From contig JADCLS010000012.1 of assembly GCA_026702845.1 (NCBI GenBank), positions 62,001 to 126,000 of the forward strand: 64,000 bases of DNA, in the 5' to 3' direction. Of this stretch, positions 17,784-26,575 are shown in pieces; positions within the stretch are counted from its first letter, which is position 1; the number at the start of each line of letters is the position of its first letter. The notes beneath the pieces were generated by a model, which saw only the letters and a program-made list of their open reading frames with translations, did not search any database and was not told the origin of the DNA. Source of the DNA: Candidatus Heimdallarchaeota archaeon (lineage in GTDB: Archaea; Asgardarchaeota; Heimdallarchaeia; Heimdallarchaeales; Kariarchaeaceae). The position numbers were made by a program, and so were the translations under genes.

Positions 17784-18584
17784 ATGAATTGCATATTCAT
17801 GTCCTATATCACTAGAGCTGGAACTATTTTCTCATTCAAGATTGTGCTAATCACAGCTGGAATCATCGTGTTGATTGGTATCAAGGCAGATTATGAAAAT
17901 CAGGTCGCCATGCTAGAACAATCTATGACTATCCCAGATTTAGAGCCAGAGATCACCATTTGGTTGGGGTATTTTCTTTTATCACTTCTAACCTGTCTCA
18001 TTTGGTATCCAATTGCTAAAATATTCAGCCCCACATTAGGATTATTCATTGCACGGATTTATGGTGTGACTGCACAGCCATTTCTGGATAAAAAGATCAA
18101 GAAGCGAAGAGTGGGCATTGCTCAATTTCTTACTCGCTATGCCAATCTAGCAATATCATTATTTGCACTTGATTTTCTACTATCCAATTCATTGTATAAT
18201 TATGGCAGCTATCCACCATTTATCTCATTTATCTCAGCTTTGGTGATTATCACCTTCGTACAGCCAATGAACTTTGCCTTGGAGGATATTGGTCTTAGAT
18301 TGTACAAGGAGAGCACCAATGAGGTATTATCTGTTACCTCCTTATTGGATCGGTTTATTTTCAAATTCATTCAAACTAGCTCCCTGGTTGGGTCACTTGC
18401 AGTTATTTCTTTGAATTCCGATTTAATTGATAATATCCCTGTTCAGGTACGTGTGATCTTCGTTCGAAGTTTTATCATTTCCCTTCTAATTCTGTACCTG
18501 TATACGCTGTTATTCCAAGTAGATGCTGACAAAAAATTGTGGAAGAATCGCTCTATTATCGAGGCAGAGGTTAAACTTAAGTAA
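17784..18584 (+). CDS. Polytopic membrane protein of unknown function
   Basis: 266 residues with about six hydrophobic helices: residues about 16-34, 56-75, 115-135, 148-168, 195-212 and 225-245. A polar loop with QPFLDKKIKKRRVG lies between helices 2 and 3, probably cytosolic. No family motif is recognised and no catalytic residues stand out. The start could be the ATG at 17784 or the one at 17799 (MSYITRAG), which sits at a better distance from GAAATATCTAAAAT at 17763. A small membrane protein follows on the same strand after about 50 nt. Confidence 0.6.
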   Translation: MNCIFMSYITRAGTIFSFKIVLITAGIIVLIGIKADYENQVAMLEQSMTIPDLEPEITIWLGYFLLSLLTCLIWYPIAKIFSPTLGLFIARIYGVTAQPFLDKKIKKRRVGIAQFLTRYANLAISLFALDFLLSNSLYNYGSYPPFISFISALVIITFVQPMNFALEDIGLRLYKESTNEVLSVTSLLDRFIFKFIQTSSLVGSLAVISLNSDLIDNIPVQVRVIFVRSFIISLLILYLYTLLFQVDADKKLWKNRSIIEAEVKLK

Positions 18585-18637
18585 ATGTCCTTGAAGTACG
18601 CTATATATTATTATAGAATGTGAACTTGTATTCAATT

Positions 18638-18979
18638 ATGTTTGATAAGAATCCCTTTGAAAAAAATCCAAACCATGAGTATGCTCATTGGATTGCCATA
18701 TTCGGGGCAGGTTTACTCATCCTGATTGGTTTTCTTGCCATATTTGGCATTAATTACACCTTTTTGGACCTATTTACCATGTATATAGTCATGATGCTCA
18801 TGGGTGTGCTCATCCTATTGATAGAGATTGAAAATGATTACCTGCCATTACAATACAAAACTATCTTCAAATCAGCTAAGATAAAGGCAATGTTTTATTT
18901 TGTATTAGGTTTATTACTGATTGGATCAGGTATACCTGGTATATTGTTAATTATTGCTGCAATTTTATTATATATCTAA
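18638..18979 (+). CDS. Small membrane protein, four predicted helices
   Basis: 113 residues from the ATG at 18638. Hydrophobic segments lie near residues 20-38, 42-62, 78-93 and 95-112, and the N-terminus is polar (MFDKNPFEKNPNHEY). CTATATATT at 18601-18609 would place the transcription start near 18630, so I prefer this ATG over the in-frame GTG at 18620. There is no recognised family. Its TAA overlaps the opposing MFS gene's TAG in CTAA. Confidence 0.6.
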   Translation: MFDKNPFEKNPNHEYAHWIAIFGAGLLILIGFLAIFGINYTFLDLFTMYIVMMLMGVLILLIEIENDYLPLQYKTIFKSAKIKAMFYFVLGLLLIGSGIPGILLIIAAILLYI

Positions 18980-20472
18980 CTTCTCTGCTTTGAACTGAGT
19001 AGTACCTCACCTTTATCATTGACCCAAGTTCCATCTCCCTGAGATTTACCACCGGCTAGATATGCCTGATGAGGATCAACCACCTTTACTTTCATAATGA
19101 TGTAGCCAATAATCATGATTCCACCTAGGATTAAGACTCCAAACCTTGTGGCCATACTGACATGGATGAATAGAACCTTACTCATGAACCATATGGATCC
19201 TGTCCAAACAAAAGGCCCGATAGCGGCTGAAATCCGACCGAATATGTTGGAGAACCCAAAATAGTTACCTACTTTGCTTGGTGGTGCTAATTCTGAGACA
19301 TAACTGCGCTGAACTACCCAACACCCACCTAAAGCTGGTCCAACAATAATTGGAAATATGTATAAGAGATATTTGGGTGTAGTTATTCCACCAATGGTAA
19401 GATTGGTGAAGAAGGCAATGATTAGGGCAATTAACCATAACAATGTGATCAGATCAAGACCCTTCTTGGGGCCATAGTTGTCAACAAATTGACCTACAAA
19501 ATATGTGAATAGCACTGCACTACCAACACCAATCCCCAAAACTACTGTGACATCACTACCCTCACCAAATCCAAGACCTACAGCAACAATTGGGGTCATA
19601 AAGAGGATGACTGTATTTGCCACATCCACAAAAATCAACCAACCAAGAAGAAACCACTTCATATCACTAAATTTCCATACCTCTTTTGCAGTCGTGATGA
19701 CTTCCTCCTTTACCTTAGCCACCACATCCTCGATACTCTCAGCATCAGTATTGACTGGTTTCTCTTTGAGTGTAAACAGAGGAATGGTAAATAGAAAGAA
19801 GAGAGCTGCTGCAATTGGGTAGAGAACTGGGATATAACCCATCTGGAATTTCTCGGCTGTGATTAAATCACCTGCATCGTTATATTCAGCGACCTGAGTG
19901 TACCAATCATCCATAGCAAAGCCCAAGGTAAATAAAAATCCAAGTCCAATAGCAATGAAGGATCCAAAATAACCAATTGCTACACCCAATCCACCAACTT
20001 TACCAATTTTATCCTTATCAGTAATGAAGGGTAACGTGGCATCGTATACAACCAATCCCATTTGATATGCAAGATTAGCAAAAAGGAAGATAGCCAGAAA
20101 GAGAAAAATGTTCTCAACAATCCCAATAATGCCAAGAGATGCCATCAACATGATGCACAGGATGGATAATTTTATCAATAGACCACGTCTACGTTCCATC
20201 TGATCAGAATATGCCCCTAATATAGGGGAGATCAAAGCCATAATGATATTTCCAATGAGAATGGTGTTGGTTACCGCAAGATTTCCTGCATTATATGCAT
20301 CTTCTCCTGTGTAACCAAGATTGTAGTACATTACCATCACAGCAGGACCTAGTGTCATGGATACAACAGCCATGGAGAAAATGGTATTTCCCAAATCATA
20401 GGATATCCATTTCCATATATTTTTCTGATACCATGGCTCATTGCTAATGAGATACTCAGTTTGAGTTGCCAT
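18976..20472 (-). CDS. MFS transporter of the Atg22/UMF1 family
   Basis: 498 residues, about 12 membrane helices. The N-terminal WISYDLGNTIFSM, YDATLPFITDKDKIGKVGG and GVAIGYFGSF are hallmarks of the UMF1/Atg22-like MFS group, and the helix 2-3 loop has GAYSDQMERRRG. In yeast Atg22 exports amino acids from the vacuole; prokaryotic members are uncharacterised, so the substrate is open. A central hydrophilic loop (VEDVVAKVKEEVITTAKE) separates the two halves. The C-terminus carries a short polar tail. Confidence 0.88.
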   Translation of the reverse strand: MATQTEYLISNEPWYQKNIWKWISYDLGNTIFSMAVVSMTLGPAVMVMYYNLGYTGEDAYNAGNLAVTNTILIGNIIMALISPILGAYSDQMERRRGLLIKLSILCIMLMASLGIIGIVENIFLFLAIFLFANLAYQMGLVVYDATLPFITDKDKIGKVGGLGVAIGYFGSFIAIGLGFLFTLGFAMDDWYTQVAEYNDAGDLITAEKFQMGYIPVLYPIAAALFFLFTIPLFTLKEKPVNTDAESIEDVVAKVKEEVITTAKEVWKFSDMKWFLLGWLIFVDVANTVILFMTPIVAVGLGFGEGSDVTVVLGIGVGSAVLFTYFVGQFVDNYGPKKGLDLITLLWLIALIIAFFTNLTIGGITTPKYLLYIFPIIVGPALGGCWVVQRSYVSELAPPSKVGNYFGFSNIFGRISAAIGPFVWTGSIWFMSKVLFIHVSMATRFGVLILGGIMIIGYIIMKVKVVDPHQAYLAGGKSQGDGTWVNDKGEVLLSSKQRS

Positions 20473-20581
20473 ATTATTTGATGACTGATATAAATTTTAA
20501 AATGCTTCCTAGGGATTTTCCATCAATTATAGAGAATTATATCAAAAATCGTAGCATTTCTTTACTTTAGGTTAATTTTAC

Positions 20582-21301
20582 TTACAATAATTTCACAATT
20601 TCGGGTAAGGTATCCTTGCAATCAGCCTCAATTTTCAATGTAGCAAGTTTATCAAATTCTGTCGTACCTAAATTTATGATAATTAATTTTTGATGCCGCA
20701 TTGCTACGATTTTTGGGTATGATGCTGCTGGGTGGATCTGCAGGGATGATCCAATAACCAGACACACATCAGCCTTCATAGCATGTTCTCTGCAGGCTTC
20801 TCTCTTGTGAAGAGGGATGGGATCACGAAAATTAACCATGGTGGAAATAATTCTACCTCCACATTCGGGACATTTGGGTTGATTTGGATGAGGATCCTCA
20901 CTCTGTAGGCCCAAACCGACTAGTTTCACATCCCAATTCAATTCAGCAAGAAGAAACTCGTTATTACAGCCGGTACAGATCATGAGGGTAGAATTCCCAT
21001 GAATCTCAATAATCTTATCTCTAGGAGTTCCAGATTTGATGTGAAGATTATCAACATTTTGAGAAATTAACACCTTAGCTACACCTCGTTCCAATAGTTC
21101 CTTTATTGCATAGTGGGCAGGATTGGGTTCATGCTCAAACCATCGTTTCTCTGTCTTCAAATCCTTGTACTGTTTAGAATCTCCACGATAGTCAGGAATG
21201 CCACTTGGAGTACTCACTCCTGCACCTGTAAAGATAACAAGATGTCTAGCCTCACGTAATATACAGGCAAGGTCCTGTAATGATTCAGACAAATCTTGCA
21301 T
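20582..21301 (-). CDS. Sirtuin (NAD-dependent deacylase), SIRT6/7-like
   Basis: 239 residues. Canonical sirtuin motifs are FTGAGVSTPSGIPDYRG (24-40), SQNVDNLH (80-87) and IHGN with catalytic H101; zinc cysteines are C109, C112 and the later CPECGG. Several stretches follow SIRT6/7 (class IV) rather than bacterial CobB: GTPRDKIIEIHGN, TMVNFRDPIP in place of the usual VxFGExLP, GSSLQIHPAASYP, and a LIIINLGTTEFD ending. It should remove acyl groups from lysines or ADP-ribosylate proteins using NAD+. Chromatin substrates are possible but unproven. It is divergent from the RadA gene. Confidence 0.9.
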   Translation of the reverse strand: MQDLSESLQDLACILREARHLVIFTGAGVSTPSGIPDYRGDSKQYKDLKTEKRWFEHEPNPAHYAIKELLERGVAKVLISQNVDNLHIKSGTPRDKIIEIHGNSTLMICTGCNNEFLLAELNWDVKLVGLGLQSEDPHPNQPKCPECGGRIISTMVNFRDPIPLHKREACREHAMKADVCLVIGSSLQIHPAASYPKIVAMRHQKLIIINLGTTEFDKLATLKIEADCKDTLPEIVKLL

Positions 21302-21527
21302 AGGTTGGCCAAGAAATAGGATTAAATAACCTATAGGTACGCATTCTCGATCGATAGCTCAATTACTATTACAATCAAAGGCATAGTTTGAGAGTACAAA
21401 TCAATATTGGCTTAGGAACTCCCAGATATGCAATTTTCACTTTTAGGTTACTCTCAGCCTTGCTTTATATGTAAGAAAGCAGTATCTTATACTAGAGGTC
21501 GATTATTATCGCAACAAAATCTGAAAC

Positions 21528-21537
21528 AATTATAATT
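21528..21537 (+). promoter_or_regulatory. TATA-like box of the radA gene
   Basis: AATTATAATT is centred about 24 nt upstream of the GTG at 21556, supporting that start for a leaderless mRNA. A second AT-rich box, TCTTATACTA, lies at 21484-21493. Confidence 0.45.
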
Positions 21538-21555
21538 GAGGAAGCGGAGAAAATA

Positions 21556-22764
21556 GTGGATATTGACACTGGAAAATCACCTATATCAATCCCATTAACA
21601 GATGTGCCAGGTCTTGGAGCAAAATCAGCACAAATACTCACAGAGGCTGGAATCAGCAACCCTGCAGCTCTGATGGATGCATCACTGAGTGAATTGGAAA
21701 TAGCTGGTTTAACTAGAACTATGAGCAAAAAACTTCGAGAAGGAGTTATCAGCCTATTTCCACATATTTATGGGGATTTTGCTGAAGAACAAAGCCTTGA
21801 AGATATTGAAGGCATTGGACCCACAACTGCAAAAAGTCTGAGAGAGAAGGGGATGAATATTCATCTTCTCGAGACAACACCAGTCAAAGAACTCGAGGAA
21901 AGATTTGGGATCACGCAGAATTCTGCAGTCAAATATCAAAGTGCAATAGCAGAATCCAAAGGCGGGTATTTTCAAACTGCCTTAACTGTTATGGAAAAAC
22001 AAAGAATCTCCAATACATTTACTTTTGGTGCAGAATCCCTTGATAACCTCTTCTTCATTCCAGAATTGGCAAAAAGTGGAATAAGAGAAGGTGAAACCTA
22101 TGAATTCTTTGGATCGTTCAGATCAGGTAAATCTCAGCTTTGTCACCAATTATGTGTAACCGTGCAATTACCCCGTGAACTCGGAGGACTGGGTAAGAAG
22201 GCGATATATATCGATACTGAGGGTACTTTTTCACCCACTAGAATAATGCAAATGGCCAAGAATATCAAAGAAGAAAAAGGATGGGATAAACCAGTAAACG
22301 AAATTCTTGGTGATATCATGTATGCCCGTGCAAAAAATACTGATATGCAACAGGGCATTGCTATCAAACTACTCGAAATTCTTGGAGAAAATTCCAATGA
22401 ATTTGGCATGGTAGTTGTGGATAGCGTTACGGCTCATTTTAGAGCAGAATATGCTGGACGTGGAACGCTTGCGGATAGACAGCAAACACTTAACCACCAC
22501 CTTAGTATATTGCATCGTATCGCAGATACCTATAATCTAGCAATCGTTGTAACCAACCAGGTCCAAGCAAATCCCGCACAATTCTTTGGAGATCCAACCA
22601 CCGCGGTGGGTGGCAATATCATGGCACATTGGGCACAAACCCGCTGTTACTTGAGAAAATCCAAGGGAGAAAAACGAGTGATCAGAGTATTTGACAGCCC
22701 TGTTCTGGGGGAGAATGAAGCAGTCTTCGAGATCACTGGTGAGGGAGTACTCAGCTCTGAATGA
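21556..22764 (+). CDS. radA: RadA/Rad51-family recombinase with duplicated helix-hairpin-helix domain
   Basis: 402 residues against about 320-350 for typical archaeal RadA. The surplus is a second helix-hairpin-helix unit: LTDVPGLGAKSAQIL (14-28) and LEDIEGIGPTTAKSL (81-95). The oligomerisation motif FQTA is at 139-142. The Walker A is GSFRSGKS (186-193), where typical RadA has GEFGSGKT, and the segment just before it (IPELAKSGIREGE) lacks the usual GGGIET. Walker B is MVVVDS, and AHFRAEYAGRGTLADRQQ and NQVQANPAQFFGDPT are typical of RadA. It should form recombination filaments on ssDNA. Divergence in the P-loop region leaves open that this is a second RadA paralogue. Confidence 0.88.
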   Translation: MDIDTGKSPISIPLTDVPGLGAKSAQILTEAGISNPAALMDASLSELEIAGLTRTMSKKLREGVISLFPHIYGDFAEEQSLEDIEGIGPTTAKSLREKGMNIHLLETTPVKELEERFGITQNSAVKYQSAIAESKGGYFQTALTVMEKQRISNTFTFGAESLDNLFFIPELAKSGIREGETYEFFGSFRSGKSQLCHQLCVTVQLPRELGGLGKKAIYIDTEGTFSPTRIMQMAKNIKEEKGWDKPVNEILGDIMYARAKNTDMQQGIAIKLLEILGENSNEFGMVVVDSVTAHFRAEYAGRGTLADRQQTLNHHLSILHRIADTYNLAIVVTNQVQANPAQFFGDPTTAVGGNIMAHWAQTRCYLRKSKGEKRVIRVFDSPVLGENEAVFEITGEGVLSSE

Positions 22765-22780
22765 TGATCTGAAATGATCG

Positions 22781-22859
22781 ACCTAGAATGTGCTCCTGAA
22801 TATCTGTCTCTTTTTATCTCTCTCCAGAGCAATATTCGGGAGCATATTCACCTCTAGGT
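22781..22859. repeat. Long imperfect inverted repeat (strong RNA hairpin) after radA
   Basis: Arms at 22786-22803 and 22832-22849 pair over 18 positions, 16 Watson-Crick and two as G-U when read as RNA from either strand. An outer pairing ACCTAG (22781-22786) with CTAGGT (22854-22859) extends it. The loop is 28 nt and pyrimidine-rich. It starts 17 nt after the radA stop and precedes a new promoter at 22880, so a 3'-end or terminator role, or a small mobile repeat, is plausible. Confidence 0.75.
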
Positions 22860-22879
22860 TTATTATTTCGAAAATGAAA

Positions 22880-22890
22880 TTATATAAATA
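22880..22890 (+). promoter_or_regulatory. TATA box of the small zinc-binding protein gene
   Basis: TTATATAAATA is centred 26 nt before the TTG at 22911 and about 35 nt before the ATG at 22920. Confidence 0.6.
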
Positions 22891-22910
22891 CTTAAGTTCG
22901 ATACCACAAA

Positions 22911-23138
22911 TTGATAACTATGGATTTAGAAGCCAGAAAAATCTATCAAAATAAACCAGGTTCATATACCTGCCAATCATGCAATTCACAGGTTGATGCA
23001 CCACGTCACTGTGGTCATCATATGTATGTTGAGGTCCATGATGATGGAGCTCATTGGATCTGTTGGATGGGAGCAAAATGCGGAGACAAGATGGTCGATA
23101 CATGTTGTGACACAATGGATCTAAAAGCAATTGAATGA
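22911..23138 (+). CDS. Small Cys/His-rich putative zinc-binding protein
   Basis: 75 residues. The cysteine pattern CQSCNSQVDAPRHCGHHM, followed by a C-terminal CWMGAKCG...CC, suggests one zinc-ribbon or rubredoxin-like knuckle plus extra ligands. No named family is recognised. TTG at 22911 sits at leaderless distance from the TATA box; ATG at 22920 (MDLEARKI) is the alternative. It ends 1 nt before the end of the convergent HTH regulator gene. Confidence 0.7.
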   Translation: MITMDLEARKIYQNKPGSYTCQSCNSQVDAPRHCGHHMYVEVHDDGAHWICWMGAKCGDKMVDTCCDTMDLKAIE

Positions 23139-23139
23139 T

Positions 23140-23451
23140 TTAGTCATCTGAAATAGCCCTATTCAAAATTTTTGCATAGCTAGTTATTGCACTTAGCCCA
23201 CTAGACGTTATATGAACTACGGTGGTGGGTTTATCATCAACAAACTTTTTCTCGATATCAATAAAATTAGATGATTCCAGTTTCTTTAGATGTGATGATA
23301 GATTACCTGGTGTCACATCAAGAGTTTTCTGAATGGTAGAGAATTTTGCCTTAGATCTCGGGAGCAAAAATAGTAATATTGCGATTCGAGCAGGAGCATG
23401 AAGTGAAGGATCTGTATTGGATATATCAATCCATGGCAATCGTTCACTCAT
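23140..23451 (-). CDS. Winged-helix transcriptional regulator (ArsR/MarR-like)
   Basis: 103 residues forming one winged helix. The recognition-helix region is LDVTPGNLSSHLKKLESSNFI, followed by a wing with EKKFVDDKPTTVVHIT and a C-terminal dimerisation helix. This resembles the archaeal HTH_27/DUF-type MarR relatives. No sensor domain or metal-binding cysteines are visible. It diverges from the thioredoxin-like gene across 156 nt, so that promoter is the most likely target. Confidence 0.85.
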   Translation of the reverse strand: MSERLPWIDISNTDPSLHAPARIAILLFLLPRSKAKFSTIQKTLDVTPGNLSSHLKKLESSNFIDIEKKFVDDKPTTVVHITSSGLSAITSYAKILNRAISDD

Positions 23452-23573
23452 GATTTCTTAGCTATGAAATAGAATATTATAGTTTCTGAATATCTCTGTT
23501 TTATTCAAAGTTTGTTGAAAAAAATTTATCGGGAATCGGTATTGTAATAGATATTTACTCCATTCCCCATAGA

Positions 23574-23589
23574 TTAAATATATAATATA
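23574..23589 (+). promoter_or_regulatory. TATA region of the thioredoxin-like gene
   Basis: TTAAATATATAATATA, centred about 26-28 nt before the ATG at 23608, supports that start over the in-frame GTG at 23593. Confidence 0.6.
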
Positions 23590-23607
23590 CCGGTGCAATT
23601 CCAAAAT

Positions 23608-24147
23608 ATGAGAAATCTCAAATTGGGAGACAAAGCTCTAGATTTCAAATTGAAGGCCACAGATGGCAATGAATATACATTAGATGATTTTGAAGATGCC
23701 GAATTTCTTGCTGTGATGTTCAGTTGTAATCATTGCCCTTATGTTATTGCTAGTGAAAGAGAATTTAAAGAATTGCAGGATGAGTATGGACCCAAGGGAT
23801 TCCAACTTGTCGCCATTAATTCCAATGTGGGTCATGCAGATTATCCATCTGATTCTTATGAAAACATGATAAAGAGAGTGAATGAAAAAGAATTCAACTT
23901 TCCCTATCTAGCAGATGATGGACAACATATTTCTAGAGCATATGGAGCCATCAAGACTCCTGAGATATTTCTATTCAATAGGAATCGAGAATTGGTTTAC
24001 TGGGGAAGGATAAATGATAATCCAAGAGAACTGGAAAAGATATCCAGACATGATCTGAAAGAGGCCCTCGATGAGCTAATAGATGGAAAAGAAGTAAGTC
24101 AACCAGAAACCATGCCTTTGGGTTGTACAATCAAGTGGATAGAGTAG
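23608..24147 (+). CDS. Thioredoxin-fold redoxin (AhpC/TSA-ResA-like)
   Basis: 179 residues. The redox motif is CNHCPY after VMFS (near residue 43), with a TPEIFLF cis-proline segment near residue 113. The N-terminus GDKALDFKLKATDGNEYTLDDF is typical of the AhpC/TSA family, but the CxxC motif and NSNVGHADYPSDSYENM loop resemble bacterial ResA/TlpA-like thioredoxins of the 'CNHCPYV' group. There is no signal peptide, so it is cytosolic. A thiol-disulfide reductase or peroxiredoxin role is likely. The divergent HTH gene may regulate it. Confidence 0.88.
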   Translation: MRNLKLGDKALDFKLKATDGNEYTLDDFEDAEFLAVMFSCNHCPYVIASEREFKELQDEYGPKGFQLVAINSNVGHADYPSDSYENMIKRVNEKEFNFPYLADDGQHISRAYGAIKTPEIFLFNRNRELVYWGRINDNPRELEKISRHDLKEALDELIDGKEVSQPETMPLGCTIKWIE

Positions 24148-24227
24148 CTTCAGAGACCTATAATTTCATTACGAATTGAATTACCAAGATAGGTAATCAT
24201 TAAAAATTGCGAAAAAATAGTGAAACT

Positions 24228-25073
24228 ATGAAGGATGAAGCCCCTGCAGATGTGGATATTCCGGACAGCTATCTTATCGATTTTGTAGAAATGTCAGATG
24301 GAGCAAAACTCCGCCGACTATATTCTCATCCGGAAAATCCCAAGGGAACTGTTCTAATATACCCTGGGATGAATACCCTAGTACTATCTTGGGTTAAAAT
24401 ATTGGTTCAGCTACGGGATCTCAATTACAAAGTGGAATATGTGGAATCAAGGGAGAAATACACAGCAATTCTTGAAAAACATCATGAGATCTCAAAAGAG
24501 AGAATGTTATTGGATAATTCTGAATCAATACAGGCAATTGGGTTGAATGGTACTGACTATATCGCGGTAGGTAGCAGTCTAGGCTCATGTACACTTATCC
24601 ATAACCTTGCCAGAAAATCTATTGATACCCCGAAGGTAATTTTACTTGGTCCTTTACTTGAGATCAAGGTTCATTTAAGCATTAGAATTCTGATGTATTT
24701 TATCAATGATTGGCTCTTCAGAAATGTTGGTGTAAAAATTGTCAAGAAAATGATTATTAGGAGATACACCAATGAGAAGGCTGATCCCATGCAGAAACGC
24801 AAATACCAACTGGCTCTCGAACTAGCTGAGTTCAACAGGTTGAAAACTGCACTGAGAAAATGGCTGGGTAGCAAAATCGAAGAGGATCTACCTTTGATTG
24901 ATGGTGAAAAATCTCATTGCTATCTCATTGGAGCATCAGAGGATGTTCTTCATCCAGATACTGAGACAATATATATTGCAGATAATATTCCCAATGCAGA
25001 ATATATTGATCTGAAAACTAACTCTGCTGCTCACGATACTCCATTGGTAGAATTTATAGAATCCATTGTTTAA
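24228..25073 (+). CDS. Alpha/beta-hydrolase-like protein
   Basis: 281 residues from the ATG at 24228 (in-frame TTG at 24207 is possible). The nucleophile elbow is VGSSLGSC near residue 117, the oxyanion region follows VLIYPGMN, and the terminal HD in SAAHDTP could supply the catalytic His. An acid candidate is in GASEDVLHPD. A lid-like helical insertion with basic residues (NVGVKIVKKMIIRRY) sits in the middle. The family is an unassigned alpha/beta hydrolase and substrate prediction is not possible. Its stop overlaps the VWA gene's stop in TTAA. Confidence 0.75.
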   Translation: MKDEAPADVDIPDSYLIDFVEMSDGAKLRRLYSHPENPKGTVLIYPGMNTLVLSWVKILVQLRDLNYKVEYVESREKYTAILEKHHEISKERMLLDNSESIQAIGLNGTDYIAVGSSLGSCTLIHNLARKSIDTPKVILLGPLLEIKVHLSIRILMYFINDWLFRNVGVKIVKKMIIRRYTNEKADPMQKRKYQLALELAEFNRLKTALRKWLGSKIEEDLPLIDGEKSHCYLIGASEDVLHPDTETIYIADNIPNAEYIDLKTNSAAHDTPLVEFIESIV

Positions 25074-26455
25074 AATCGATTATCTTCAGTGTGATATCTG
25101 ATGAGATAACCAAAAGGAGCTTCAACTTCGGTTGTCATTACCCAAATGGTATCATATTCAGGCTGATGAGCTGGGAAAGTACCATACCCATCTGTGAAAT
25201 AGAGCAATACAGAGGGAGATATTTCTTTTTCCTCCACATATTCAAAAACAGGAACAAATGATGTTCCTCCTCTACCATATATCTTCCCACTTTGCCAAGG
25301 AAGATCCTCACCACTTAGTGTTTCTCCAGATTCTATATGTACTGAATGCTGAATTGCAGCATCACACTGAATAACAGTCATATTAATATTCCCAAAACTA
25401 TTGAATATCGACATCGACTCACTGAGGAAAAGCATTAATTCGTCATTGGTAATGGATCCAGAGGTATCAAGCGCGATAATGACCTCGATATTTTCTTTAT
25501 CAGTGGATGGTAGTATGATATTTTGATTTATATATCGTCTGTTTGGTGGAACCCAACGATAATCAGTGATAATGGATCGTTGAATATACTGCTCAAGATA
25601 AGTATACCAGGGAATCCTGGGTTCAAGTAGGCCCTCGATGTAATCCTTCAGACTTGCAGGGAGTTTGCCTTGTCTTCTAGCCTGTTCATAGGCATATTTC
25701 ATCAATCCCATGAATCGGTTCTCCTCTGCCATCCTGAGTTCTTTACTCATACCATTCATCATTTTATCATAATTGTCTATGTAATTACATGCTTCAGGTA
25801 TGTTGGCATATTCAAGAAGATCACCCAATACTTCTTGGGAAAATTGTTTCTGTGAAGGAGATATCTTCTTAGCATCTTCAGAAAGGTGTGCATTGGCAAA
25901 ATCATAGAGTAATTGATTGATATGCTCCACATCATTATTTTTCAGATTACTGGGTACTTTAGAGACATCAACCACATCGTATTTGTTAGTACTGCGATCA
26001 AGATGCTGATCATACAAGGAATTATTAACCATAAGATGTGCATTAATGTCACTTGCTATGGAGAATACCTCCTTGTTATGACCTTTTGACCTCTCACCAT
26101 GTTTCATGATAAGATGAATGATTGCATGCAAAAGAACAGCCCTCATCTTTGCTGGTTTCATCTTTTTAAAGTAATCCACATCCACATAAAACCTGCGTGT
26201 ATCCATTGCAAAGGATTGTACTTGGGGTTCATTCCTTACAGGATAGATTTCCAGCTGGGTTAGTAAGAAACCAAAGAAGGGAAGATCAAAATGAAGCAAT
26301 CCTCGAGCTTTAGACATCTTGATTAGCAATTCCTCTGCCTCTGCTGAAGAGTCACGCTCGAATTGTTTTGGAATCTCATAAAATTTTATTTCATCCAATT
26401 CCTTCATTTCAAATAATAGATGGGCATTACCATTATTAAACCTAGAGAAAATCAC
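25070..26455 (-). CDS. VWA-like domain protein with degenerate DUF2201 metallopeptidase-like domain
   Basis: 461 residues. Residues about 40-290 match the putative metallopeptidase DUF2201: HAIIHLIMKHGER and, downstream, SIASDINAHLMVN. The usual HExxH glutamate is replaced (H-A-I-I-H), so peptidase activity is doubtful. The C-terminal VWA domain has an intact MIDAS, DTSGSITND, with TSFVP and YFTDG. In bacteria such proteins work with MoxR-type AAA ATPases; none is adjacent here. No signal peptide is seen, so it is cytosolic. Confidence 0.83.
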   Translation of the reverse strand: MIFSRFNNGNAHLLFEMKELDEIKFYEIPKQFERDSSAEAEELLIKMSKARGLLHFDLPFFGFLLTQLEIYPVRNEPQVQSFAMDTRRFYVDVDYFKKMKPAKMRAVLLHAIIHLIMKHGERSKGHNKEVFSIASDINAHLMVNNSLYDQHLDRSTNKYDVVDVSKVPSNLKNNDVEHINQLLYDFANAHLSEDAKKISPSQKQFSQEVLGDLLEYANIPEACNYIDNYDKMMNGMSKELRMAEENRFMGLMKYAYEQARRQGKLPASLKDYIEGLLEPRIPWYTYLEQYIQRSIITDYRWVPPNRRYINQNIILPSTDKENIEVIIALDTSGSITNDELMLFLSESMSIFNSFGNINMTVIQCDAAIQHSVHIESGETLSGEDLPWQSGKIYGRGGTSFVPVFEYVEEKEISPSVLLYFTDGYGTFPAHQPEYDTIWVMTTEVEAPFGYLIRYHTEDNRF

Positions 26456-26575
26456 CTGTGTAAAAAGGATTATTTATCCTTAGATACCTCAAAATCTAGA
26501 TGAATAGCGAGATGATGTTATTTGCTTTGTTTTTTTCCGATTCACGCGCCAAATTTTAAATCCGTTGGATTTTTT

